Shown here: positions 1 through 7,237 of the stretch, piece after piece
Numbering within the stretch: position 1 is the stretch's first letter
Layout of the letters: the number at the start of each line of letters is the position of its first letter
Assembly (NCBI GenBank): GCA_021106775.1
Contig: JAIOTL010000422.1
Span: forward strand, 1-9,630
Length of the DNA: 9,630 nucleotides
Direction of reading: 5' to 3'
Origin: Planctomycetota bacterium
Lineage (GTDB): Bacteria > Planctomycetota > UBA8742 > SKZP01 > JAIOTL01
The notes under the pieces: generated by a model
The model's input: the letters and a program-made list of their open reading frames with translations, nothing else
What the model was told of the DNA's origin: nothing
Databases searched by the model: none
Program-made: the position numbers and the translations under genes

Positions 1-936
1 GCTATCAGAATCTTTTTCTTTTTCCTTGTCAGCATCTTCACCGTTTTTATCCTTATCCTTCTTGCTTTCCTCGAGTTTTCTCTCAAACTGGCTTAAAAGC
101 TTGAAATATTCGTTGGCATATTCCTCATAGCCCTTTGGTTTTGTGTTGCTTCGTGCTTCACGAGTTCTCTCATATTCTTTCGGTGGCAACGGATTATCCC
201 AGGCATTTCGGTCTGTAGGATTGGTTTTGCTTTTACCTTCTTCACCTTCAGACGGATCGTACTCTTTCGGGTCATTATCATTGGGTTTTTCGTTGGGATT
301 CTTAGGTTTATCGCCGTCTTCTTCATCTTCCTTTTCCTGCTCTTCTTTTTCCTTCGCATCAGAATTCATTTTCTGCTGCATTTTATTCGCAAGCTTTATC
401 AACTCCTTTAATTTGTCCTCAGAATCGAGCATTTCCCGGTTAGTGTTTTCGAAGATGCTCTGTAAATCGTTTTCGTCTTTAAGATATTTTTTCAACGCCT
501 GTTTGAGAATTTCTTCCTGCTGCATAAGGTTTTTCAAGATTTGCGGATATTTTTTAATAAGCAGGTTTAGCCCGTCATCGGTTTGCAGTGATTTGCGTAT
601 CATTTTCTTGAGTTCCTTGATTTTCGCTGCATCTGCTTCAGGTTCGATGAGTTTTGCAAGCTCTGCGGGGTTATTGATGAGATAATCCTTTATGGCTTCA
701 GGCATGTTTTCGGGTTTACCGTCCTGGGCAGCTTTGAGGAGTTGACGCAGAATTTCCGAGAGTTGTTCAGGTTCGAGGGCGATTTTGTTGAATTTCTGTT
801 CAATATCGCGCATTAGGTCGATGATTTCGTTTATCATGGCTTCAACTTCTTCCGCACTTTGCGCTTGCACGTTTCCTGTTGTAAGGACGCCGAAGAATAT
901 TGTTAGTGTTAATGCTGTTGTAATCAATGTCTTCAT
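1..936 (-). CDS. Secreted helical, charge-rich protein, 3' end beyond window (partial)
   Basis: The frame is open for 312 codons from the ATG at 936 to the window edge with no stop, so the C-terminus is missing. AAGGAG lies just upstream of the ATG. Residues 1-25 form a signal peptide (positive start, hydrophobic core, VQA before Q26), so the product is exported. Residues 26-190 are predicted helical with many Leu/Lys/Glu. Residues 190-245 are an acidic, Lys/Pro/Asn-rich disordered linker. A short folded-looking segment follows: W246, an LPP triplet at about 251-253, and an aromatic GYEEYANEYFKLLS stretch near 270-282. After that comes another Lys/Asp-rich tail. From memory, W-x-LPP followed by P-x-Y...YF..L resembles segments of secreted proteins encoded beside large coiled-coil proteins in Planctomycetes. 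The gene follows the 1217-residue gene by 38 bases and is probably co-transcribed. Molecular function is unknown. Confidence 0.85.
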   Translation of the reverse strand, partial: MKTLITTALTLTIFFGVLTTGNVQAQSAEEVEAMINEIIDLMRDIEQKFNKIALEPEQLSEILRQLLKAAQDGKPENMPEAIKDYLINNPAELAKLIEPEADAAKIKELKKMIRKSLQTDDGLNLLIKKYPQILKNLMQQEEILKQALKKYLKDENDLQSIFENTNREMLDSEDKLKELIKLANKMQQKMNSDAKEKEEQEKEDEEDGDKPKNPNEKPNDNDPKEYDPSEGEEGKSKTNPTDRNAWDNPLPPKEYERTREARSNTKPKGYEEYANEYFKLLSQFERKLEESKKDKDKNGEDADKEKEKDSDS

Positions 937-974
937 TTTGTTCTCCTTATTTATTTCTATTTGTTTTGTTGTAT

Positions 975-3900
975 TTAATTTCCTTCTTCAAACAGAGATT
1001 TCTTCAATTTGTCAAGTTGTTCCGCAGTATGCCCTTGCTGTGCCGACAAACGCTCATAAATCCTTCGCTGCGATCGTGTCATTTCCTCACGGGATTTCAA
1101 ATTCGGGAAGCGTTTCATAAATTGCTCATGTTTTGCACGAAGATATTCTTGCCTGCGCAGAAGCAATTCGAGTTCTGCGGGGATGGGAACGAGCCTGGGT
1201 TTTGGCTTACCTCCACCTTGCTGTGGTGGTTGGGGTTCTTCCTGTCTGCGTTTGCGTTCTGCACGAATCGCTGCAAGCATATCCTTGAGACGTCTGAGAA
1301 TGTCATCCTGTATTTCAATGACGAGTTCATCAACATTTTTTGTCTTCAACTCTGATGCCACATCCTTCATATCTATGCCAACCTTGCTCATTTCGTAAGC
1401 GAAGATTGGGATGCGACCTTTTTCAAGCTTGTCAGTAAGCTCCTCAGCATGTGAAGACAGAGATTTCTGTTGGTCAGCAAGTTTCCGCAGTTGCCGTGCA
1501 AGTTTGCGGTCGATTCTGCCTGCTTCCTCGGATTCAAGTTTAATTGAGTTGGTTTTCTGGTTAATCAGAATCTGGCTTTTGAGCATTTTCTCAAGCTCTT
1601 TTTCAACGTGAAGCAGGAGTTTGTCGTTCTGGCTTTTTTCGTACTCGCGCAGAAGTTTTTCAAGCTCTTTTTCCGCTTTGTCCAGATGTTCCTGAGCTTT
1701 TTTCTGCTTTTGCTGTGCTGAGCTTCCCTGCTGTTTCCCCAGATTCTGCTCGGATTCGCGCATTTTTTCCTGCGCTTTGTTAAGCTCATCCTCAGTTTTT
1801 GGGGATTCTTCCTTGAGTTCTTCCTTCAGCTTTTTCGTTTTTTCCTTGAGTTCTTTCTGCTCCTGCTGAAGTTTTTCGTATCTGAGTTTTTCCTCTGCGT
1901 TGAGCGATTTTTCCGCGAGTTTTTTAAGTTCATCCTTCATTTTCTCTAGGTTTTCAACAGCTTTCTCTTGTTTAGGTTCAGATTCTGAAGGTTTGCCCTG
2001 CTGAAGACTTTTCTTTGCCTGTCCCATGCTCTGAGAGGCTTTTTTGCCTGATTCCTGTGCTTTTTCGACCATTTTCTTTTTTTCTTCATCTTTTTCGGAC
2101 TCAGCATTTTTACTAAGTTGTTTCTGAAGCTCATCTAATTTTTTCTTCAAGTTATCCTGTTTTTCAGACAATTCCTTGCTCTTCTTGTTGAGCATCTCCT
2201 CAAGGTCTTTTTTCTCTTTCTTCATATCTTCAATCGCTTTATCCAGGTTTTTCTCCGCCTGCTTCTGCGCAGTCTGCGCGTTTGAGGATTTCTGCTTTTT
2301 CAGATTTTCTGATGCTTTATTCATTGATTTTGTGGATTCGCGGGTGTTTTTAGCGGCGGATTCAGCATTTTTCGAGGTGTTTTTCTGCGCAAGTTTATCA
2401 AGCTGTTTTGCTTTCTCACCCGTTTTTTTCTCAAGGTCTTTCTGTTTTTCCGAAAGCTCGTTGAAAGCTTTTTTATTCAGCGATTTCTCAAGTTCTTTCT
2501 CAAGATAATTCTTGGCGATTTTGAGATTCTCAAGGGCATCGAGCTGTTTACCTTTTCCCTCCAGTGGTTTGAGTTTGTTCAGGAATTCCTGTGCATTGCT
2601 CATGTCCAGATTAGCAGCATTTAGCGCAATGTTGGCGTTTTCTCTTGGATTTACATATTCCGCGGTGCTTCTAAGAAGATTCCGAAGAAGCATTGAAAGT
2701 CGTGCAAGCTCGTTTGTATCGGGTGTTGCTTCAACGAGCAGCTCCTTTGCCAAATTATCTGCGAATTTTGCCGCATCATGAAGAGATTTTTCCAGCTCAG
2801 ATGGTTTATCCGTGATTATTTTTGCCTTTTCGATGTGTTGTTTCAAGGCGTCACGATATTTTATGATGTTCGGTTTAGCGCTGTCCTTGATATTCTTTAT
2901 AAAATTATCAGAAGCGTCAAAAGATGTTTGAAGCATCTGCTTTTCTTCGTCGGTGTTGCTGACAACCTCGATTGCATCAAGCTTTTTCATGATTATTTCA
3001 AGACGTTTTATAAGGGTTTGCTGCTCAGAGGCCTTGAGATTGAGGAATTTTACGATTGTGTCCGAAGCGCAAAGTTTGTCGAATCCACTGAGACTATCCG
3101 TAATCGCTTTGATACACAGTGAAACATCATTAATTGCCTGACGCGACGAAAAATTATTAAGCTGAGTAATCGCTGCCTGCATCGAGATAATCGCGGATTT
3201 CACTGATTTTGTGTTTCTCTCAATTTCCTTTTTCGTTGAAGCTTCAGTATTTTTATTGATGAGCTGATTAAAGTCGTCAAGTAGATTCGAGAGCGATTTT
3301 GAAAGGTCTTCTTGTTTTTTTGCATAAAGCGGGATTTCCGGAACATTGGATTTCATGATGTTCTGCATCTTTTTGACGACTGCGGCAATGGCATCACGAG
3401 TTTTTTCCTGATGAATGAGCGAATCCTTGGCATCGCCGATTGTCAGGAACTCAATAGCCTGGTCAATGTCCTGCTCGGAATCCTGAATAAAAGTCAATGC
3501 TGCTTTCAATTCTGCGTTATTTGGATTAGATTGCACAAGAGTTGACAGGTTTTTCGTAACTTTCGATATTAATGTTTTCAGTTTTTTCTGCGGTTCAAGG
3601 AGTTTTCCTGCGAGTTTGTTTTCGTCGGATGAACCTTCCTCAGCACTACGGATAGAGAAGATCATCTTGATGATACTTTCGATTTCCTTGATATCGTTGA
3701 AGGTTTTTAAGGTTTGATTGTTTATTTCCGCTTCGCTGAGTGATTTCGCAAGTTCGGTTTGAGAATTCAAAATCAGATTCAATTGCGAGATTTGTTGTTT
3801 CAGCTCAGCAATATTGGTGATTTCCGTGATTTGCGCGGACTGGTCGCGAATTAACTCCACAAGTGCTTTAAGTACGCTCTCAAACATACTTAACCTTTGT

Positions 3901-4628
3901 TTTTCCTTGAGATTTTTTCCTTCCTTAAGCTTATTTGTCGCGGCATTCATTTCGCTTTGTGCTTTTTTCAACGCTTCAAGCTGCTTGATTGAATTCTCGG
4001 TTTCCTCAAGCCTGGAGTTCATCGTCTGTGTTTCTTTCTGCAAATTCTTCTGTTTCTCGATGAGTTCCTCAACTTTTCGCATCATTTCCTGATATTCACG
4101 CGCTTCCGAGTGCTTAAAGGTTTGTTCTGTTTTTTCTTCGATTGATTTTAGCTCGCGCTTTATGTCAGCGAGTTTTTCAAGGGCTTCCTCGACTTTCTTT
4201 ATTCTTTCGTCTTCCTGGAATTGCGAGCCTTCGTCGAGTGTGTCGAGGATTTTTTTCAGTTTTTCTGTGATTTCCTTGGCAAGCTGCATTGCTGCGAAAT
4301 AACTTTTATTCTGAATCTTGATTTCGAGGTCATCCATGTCAACTTCGATTTTAAGTTCTTTTATCATGCTGATTGCGCGTTGAAGCCTGTCGAAGTTTGC
4401 TTTGTCAATAGGGTCGGTGAGACTTTTGATGCTGTCCTGAGTTTTCTGCATACGCTCAGCCAGTCGTTGATAATCGGTGCGAATTTGCCTTTGAATGCGG
4501 ATTAGCTCCTGCCTGAGCTTCTCTTTTTCCTCGTCGGTAAGTTTTTTATCGTCCTGAGCGTTGATGATAGGAGCGAAAATGAGGAATAAAAATATAATTA
4601 AAACTAAAAATACGGAAAATCTTGCCAT
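975..4628 (-). CDS. Giant secreted coiled-coil protein with triplicated repeat, function unknown
   Basis: 1217 residues. The ATG at 4628 is preceded by GGAGG (4633-4637). Residues 1-24 are a signal peptide (long hydrophobic core, INA before Q25), and no other membrane segment is visible, so the protein is periplasmic or envelope-located. Residues 25-720 are almost continuous amphipathic helix. Residues 724 to about 1000 are extremely Lys/Glu/Gln-rich and contain three related units starting near 724, 819 and 919. Residues 1004-1125 are helical, ending in a Leu/Arg helix (ILRRLKDMLAAIRAER). A Gln/Pro/Gly linker (1129-1142) leads to a conserved-looking LVPIPAELELLLRRQEYL block (1146-1163) and a final helix. 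This helix, Q/G linker, LVP..AEL.LL..Q arrangement resembles C-termini of large planctomycete-type coiled-coil proteins (DUF4175-like architecture); that is recalled, not searched. It is probably the first gene of its operon, since htpG is divergent. A structural or scaffold role is an inference. Confidence 0.93.
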   Translation of the reverse strand: MARFSVFLVLIIFLFLIFAPIINAQDDKKLTDEEKEKLRQELIRIQRQIRTDYQRLAERMQKTQDSIKSLTDPIDKANFDRLQRAISMIKELKIEVDMDDLEIKIQNKSYFAAMQLAKEITEKLKKILDTLDEGSQFQEDERIKKVEEALEKLADIKRELKSIEEKTEQTFKHSEAREYQEMMRKVEELIEKQKNLQKETQTMNSRLEETENSIKQLEALKKAQSEMNAATNKLKEGKNLKEKQRLSMFESVLKALVELIRDQSAQITEITNIAELKQQISQLNLILNSQTELAKSLSEAEINNQTLKTFNDIKEIESIIKMIFSIRSAEEGSSDENKLAGKLLEPQKKLKTLISKVTKNLSTLVQSNPNNAELKAALTFIQDSEQDIDQAIEFLTIGDAKDSLIHQEKTRDAIAAVVKKMQNIMKSNVPEIPLYAKKQEDLSKSLSNLLDDFNQLINKNTEASTKKEIERNTKSVKSAIISMQAAITQLNNFSSRQAINDVSLCIKAITDSLSGFDKLCASDTIVKFLNLKASEQQTLIKRLEIIMKKLDAIEVVSNTDEEKQMLQTSFDASDNFIKNIKDSAKPNIIKYRDALKQHIEKAKIITDKPSELEKSLHDAAKFADNLAKELLVEATPDTNELARLSMLLRNLLRSTAEYVNPRENANIALNAANLDMSNAQEFLNKLKPLEGKGKQLDALENLKIAKNYLEKELEKSLNKKAFNELSEKQKDLEKKTGEKAKQLDKLAQKNTSKNAESAAKNTRESTKSMNKASENLKKQKSSNAQTAQKQAEKNLDKAIEDMKKEKKDLEEMLNKKSKELSEKQDNLKKKLDELQKQLSKNAESEKDEEKKKMVEKAQESGKKASQSMGQAKKSLQQGKPSESEPKQEKAVENLEKMKDELKKLAEKSLNAEEKLRYEKLQQEQKELKEKTKKLKEELKEESPKTEDELNKAQEKMRESEQNLGKQQGSSAQQKQKKAQEHLDKAEKELEKLLREYEKSQNDKLLLHVEKELEKMLKSQILINQKTNSIKLESEEAGRIDRKLARQLRKLADQQKSLSSHAEELTDKLEKGRIPIFAYEMSKVGIDMKDVASELKTKNVDELVIEIQDDILRRLKDMLAAIRAERKRRQEEPQPPQQGGGKPKPRLVPIPAELELLLRRQEYLRAKHEQFMKRFPNLKSREEMTRSQRRIYERLSAQQGHTAEQLDKLKKSLFEEGN

Positions 4629-4717
4629 GGAACCTCCAACTTTTCAATTTTTTGTTTTTACTACAAATTTAGTACAAAATTCTTAAAGTAGCGGTTCAAT
4701 TTTTCTGAATGTTTAAT

Positions 4718-4723
4718 ATTATA
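4718..4723 (-). promoter_or_regulatory. Candidate -10 box for the coiled-coil operon
   Basis: Read on the minus strand this is a perfect TATAAT, about 90 bases upstream of the start codon at 4628, in a very A/T-rich spacer. No good -35 hexamer is seen 16-18 bases upstream. The box overlaps the right arm of an imperfect 8-bp inverted repeat (4693-4700 with 4723-4730, one G-T pair), which could be an operator or chance in A/T-rich DNA. Weak evidence. Confidence 0.25.
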
Positions 4724-4771
4724 TTGAATCGAAATCGGTAATAAATAAAAGTAAACCAAAAACATTAGGTT

Positions 4772-4895
4772 GTATTTGAAAACTAACTTTTTATGTCATT
4801 CCCAACTTGATTGGGAATCCAGAATCCGCGATATTCAGTCAATTATCTGGATTCCTGCTTTCGCAGGAATGACAATTTCTTGATTTTTCAAATAC
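4772..4895. repeat. MITE/REP-like nested inverted-repeat element
   Basis: The element has perfect 11-bp terminal inverted repeats (GTATTTGAAAA at 4772-4782; complement at 4885-4895). Inside, two arms are roughly inverted copies of each other: 4794-4822 begins TGTCATTCC and ends GGAATCCAG, and 4847-4874 is its counterpart. Each arm is itself a hairpin: 4798-4805 pairs with 4811-4818 (8 bp, 5-base loop) and 4851-4858 pairs with 4863-4870 (8 bp, 4-base loop). The arm sequences match the very widespread bacterial repeat whose core reads CATTCC...GGAATCCAG. No target-site duplication or transposase is visible. It lies entirely in the spacer between two divergent genes and ends 21 bases before the htpG start. 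Confidence 0.82.
4806..4835 (+). promoter_or_regulatory. Possible heat-shock-type or sigma-70-type promoter for htpG inside the repeat element
   Basis: CTTGATT (4806-4812) and CGCGATAT (4828-4835), 15 bases apart, partly resemble the sigma-32 elements CTTGAAA and CCCCATNT. The same stretch can be read as a weak sigma-70 promoter (TTGATT, 17 bases, GATATT). Both readings have several mismatches, and the host's sigma factors are unknown. Offered only because htpG is a heat-shock gene and little sequence separates the element from its start. Confidence 0.2.
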
Positions 4896-4906
4896 CGTCT
4901 AGCAAC

Positions 4907-4911
4907 GGAGG
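4907..4911 (+). promoter_or_regulatory. Ribosome binding site of htpG
   Basis: GGAGG followed by a 5-base spacer to the ATG at 4917 fixes the htpG start. It lies between the end of the nested inverted-repeat element (4895) and the start codon, so folding of the element in the leader RNA could reach it. Confidence 0.8.
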
Positions 4912-4916
4912 ATAAA

Positions 4917-6863
4917 ATGACAGACAACAAGGAGACTTTTCAATTTCAAGCGGAAGCCAGGCAGATTCTGGATATGATGATATATTCGGTATATTCGAAC
5001 AAGGATATTTTTCTGCGTGAGATGATTTCAAATGCTTCTGACGCGCTCGATAAAATTAGATTCCAGGCATTAACGGATAAAGAGCTTGAGGGTGTTAGTG
5101 ACGATTTGCACATCAGACTCGATTTTAATCAGGAAAATCGGATTCTGAGCGTTCAGGACAACGGCATCGGCATGAACAAAGACGATATTGTGAAATTTAT
5201 CGGGACAATTGCGAAATCGGGTACGAAGGAATATTTGAAAATGCTTCAGCAGGCGGAAAAATCGCAGATACCTGAGTTGATTGGGCAGTTCGGCATAGGA
5301 TTTTACTCTGCATACATGGTTGCTGAGAGCATTCATCTGTTAACTCGCAAAGCTGGTGATACTCAAGCGTGGGAATGGGAATCCGGTGCTGACGGCTCAT
5401 ACACAATTAGCGAAGCAACCCGCGAGGTTCATGGAACAACTGTAACGCTGAGGTTGAAAGACCCGAACGAAGAGGATGGGCTTGCGGATTATACAAGTCG
5501 GTGGAAAATCGAGGAAATCGTCAAAAAATACTCCGATTTCGTTACATACCCGATAAAAATGCAGGTTGAGGAAGATGAATATCCCAAAAAAGAAGATGGT
5601 TCGGTCGATTCAGAAGCAAAACCGACAAAGATTACAAAGGATTTGACGCTTAATTCCATGAAAGCGATATGGACAAGACAATCCTCAGAGGTGAATGATG
5701 AGGAATACAACGAATTTTATAAGCATATCAGCCATGATTGGAATGCACCGATGCGGCACATCCTCTATTCAGCAGAAGGTACGACGGAATTCAAGGCACT
5801 GCTGTTTATCCCCGACAAAGTTCCGTTTATGTACAATTTGCAGGAACAGGAGCATGGCGTTGACCTTTACATCAAACGCATTTTCATCATGAGCAACTGC
5901 GAAAACCTGATTCCGCGGTACTTGCGTTTTGTACGGGGGATTGTCGATTCGGAAGATTTACCGCTGAACCTCTCTCGAGAAATGATTCACCAAAGCCGGA
6001 TGATAAAAGTAATCAACAAAAACATTGTGAAGAAAATTATTCGCGAATTAAAGAGTATGCTTGAGAAGGAAAGGGAGCAGTACATCAAATTCTGGCATGA
6101 ATTCGGCAAAATCCTGAAAGAAGGTATTTTTCAGGATCAAGATAACATGGAAAAGATTCTTGAGATAAGCCTGTTCAATTCTTCGAATTCTGATACAGAA
6201 ATGACGTCTCTTGATGAATATGTATCCCGCATGAAAGAAGGGCAAGAGCAAATATATCTGATTACCGGACCAAGTCGTGAGATGGCGGAAAAATCGCCTC
6301 ATGTCGAAGGATTTTTGGCAAAAGGTCTTGAGGTTCTGTATTTGTCTGACCCTGTGGATGAAGTGTGGCTGCAGAGCGTCAAAGAATATAAGGGTAAGAA
6401 ATTTCAATCACTTGGCAAAGGGCAGGCAAAGCTTGACGATGCTGAGACCGAGGAAACCAAGGACAAGGAAGAAAAATACAAAACGCTGCTTGAATTCATC
6501 AAGGGCAAGCTTGAGCAGGATGTCAGGGAGGTTCGGCTTTCGACACGTCTGACGGAATCGCCAGCGTGTTTGGTCGGTGATGAATCGGATATGAGTCCGC
6601 ATCTTGTTCAGCTCATGCGTGAGACAGGTCAGGATATTCCGAAGAGCAAGCTCATTTTGGAGATTAACGCTGAGCATGCGATTATTGCTGGTATGCAGAC
6701 GATGTTCGAGCAGGACAACGAAAATCCTGTGCTTGCGTCGCTGACGGATGTGATTTATGGGCAGGCGGTTCTGGCGGAAGGAAGTCAGCTTGAGAAGCCG
6801 GCGGAATTCAGCAAAAAGCTAACCGAGTTGATGGTCAAGGTTCTCGGCTCAACAAAAGACTGA
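4917..6863 (+). CDS. htpG: Molecular chaperone HtpG (bacterial Hsp90)
   Basis: 648 residues, the full length of the family. Cytosolic ATP-dependent homodimeric chaperone that remodels partly folded client proteins. The N-terminal GHKL ATPase domain (about 1-230) has all expected motifs: YSNKDIFLREMISNASDALD with the catalytic Glu at E35 and Mg-binding N39, DNGIGM at 81-86, GTIAKSGT at 96-103 (lid), and GQFGIGFYS at 123-131. The middle domain includes the LPLNLSREM segment with R354, the Arg that contacts the ATP gamma-phosphate in homologues. A short acidic Lys/Glu stretch (about 503-520) precedes the C-terminal dimerisation domain. The C-terminus lacks the eukaryotic MEEVD tail, as in bacteria. 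Transcribed alone, divergent from the coiled-coil operon and convergent with the lipoprotein gene. No CIRCE operator is seen upstream. Confidence 0.98.
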   Translation: MTDNKETFQFQAEARQILDMMIYSVYSNKDIFLREMISNASDALDKIRFQALTDKELEGVSDDLHIRLDFNQENRILSVQDNGIGMNKDDIVKFIGTIAKSGTKEYLKMLQQAEKSQIPELIGQFGIGFYSAYMVAESIHLLTRKAGDTQAWEWESGADGSYTISEATREVHGTTVTLRLKDPNEEDGLADYTSRWKIEEIVKKYSDFVTYPIKMQVEEDEYPKKEDGSVDSEAKPTKITKDLTLNSMKAIWTRQSSEVNDEEYNEFYKHISHDWNAPMRHILYSAEGTTEFKALLFIPDKVPFMYNLQEQEHGVDLYIKRIFIMSNCENLIPRYLRFVRGIVDSEDLPLNLSREMIHQSRMIKVINKNIVKKIIRELKSMLEKEREQYIKFWHEFGKILKEGIFQDQDNMEKILEISLFNSSNSDTEMTSLDEYVSRMKEGQEQIYLITGPSREMAEKSPHVEGFLAKGLEVLYLSDPVDEVWLQSVKEYKGKKFQSLGKGQAKLDDAETEETKDKEEKYKTLLEFIKGKLEQDVREVRLSTRLTESPACLVGDESDMSPHLVQLMRETGQDIPKSKLILEINAEHAIIAGMQTMFEQDNENPVLASLTDVIYGQAVLAEGSQLEKPAEFSKKLTELMVKVLGSTKD

Positions 6864-7056
6864 AAAAGGCGAAGGCATCAATTTAGCGATAGTTAGCGTT
6901 TTGCAGGCGTTAACCAGATAAATTCTATGTATTTTGCTATTAATTTGCTATGAAATCGATTTAGCACAAAACATGGACGAACTGCAATCATACAACTGCT
7001 TGTATCGTTCTTTTATCCAATTACACGCCCATTGCTGTAATTGAAGAAACGTTGCC

Positions 7057-7139
7057 TAAGGTTCTCGAAGGCAGCGTAGTCGAAGGCAATGATTTCTAAA
7101 GCAATACGTAACATGGTAGTTTCGAGAACCTTAACTACC
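7057..7139. repeat. 13-bp inverted repeat with competing inner hairpin
   Basis: TAAGGTTCTCGAA (7057-7069) is perfectly complementary to 7121-7133, with a 51-base loop. The right arm also lies in a second possible stem, GGTAGTT (7115-7121) with AACTACC (7133-7139), around an 11-base loop. The two stems share bases and cannot form together. No T-run follows on either strand, so this is probably a repeat remnant rather than a terminator. Confidence 0.5.
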
Positions 7140-7207
7140 TCAGAGACCTTCGATGCTGTTTCACTGAGAGACATCCCCTTGCTCCCATGACAAACAAGCA
7201 TGCTTTT

Positions 7208-7237
7208 CTCTGCAAACTTTTCTTTGCAACTCTGCAA
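7208..7237. repeat. Three copies of CTYTGCAA
   Basis: CTCTGCAA (7208-7215), CTTTGCAA (7222-7229) and CTCTGCAA (7230-7237) lie directly downstream of the lipoprotein stop codon (7238-7240, minus). Low-complexity CTTTGC/CTCTGC runs of this kind are common intergenic repeats in bacterial genomes. Confidence 0.45.

Larger units (their letters stand above)
6864..7237. other. Gene-free stretch between htpG and the lipoprotein gene, with repeat debris
   Basis: 374 bases between two convergent genes. Only short frames occur. The longest (7013-7237 minus, 74 codons) would need a TTG start directly abutting the lipoprotein stop, has no ribosome binding site and matches no family I know. A 7-bp hairpin (6892-6898 with 6908-6914, one G-U pair, 9-base loop) sits soon after the htpG stop but has no T-run, so it is not a convincing terminator. 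The right half contains the inverted repeat and short direct repeats listed separately. Phrases such as TTCGACTACGCT (minus strand) resemble intergenic repeats widespread in bacterial genomes. Confidence 0.6.

Noticed and set aside
143..685. 180-codon Ser/Phe-rich plus-strand reading frame
   Set aside because: It is the complement of the Lys/Glu-rich secreted protein gene; the pyrimidine-rich strand gives long open Ser/Phe/Leu frames by composition.
1629..2459. Frameshift or assembly artefact suggested by repeated Lys/Glu-rich sequence
   Set aside because: The frame stays open without a break, the repeat units are diverged rather than identical at DNA level, and the ordered C-terminal motif follows in frame.
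2176..2781. Plus-strand Phe/Ser-rich frames that could look like membrane proteins
   Set aside because: These are shadows of the purine-rich coiled-coil gene, with no ribosome binding sites and no recognisable family.
4629..4916. CIRCE operator (TTAGCACTC-N9-GAGTGCTAA) for htpG
   Set aside because: Not present; the palindromes there belong to the CATTCC/GGAATCC repeat element.
6892..6914. Hairpin as an htpG terminator
   Set aside because: The stem is only 7 bp with a G-U pair, a 9-base loop and no following T-run.
7013..7237. 74-codon minus-strand reading frame after the lipoprotein gene
   Set aside because: It needs a TTG start touching the lipoprotein stop, has no ribosome binding site, spans an inverted repeat and short direct repeats, and contains phrases typical of dispersed intergenic repeats.
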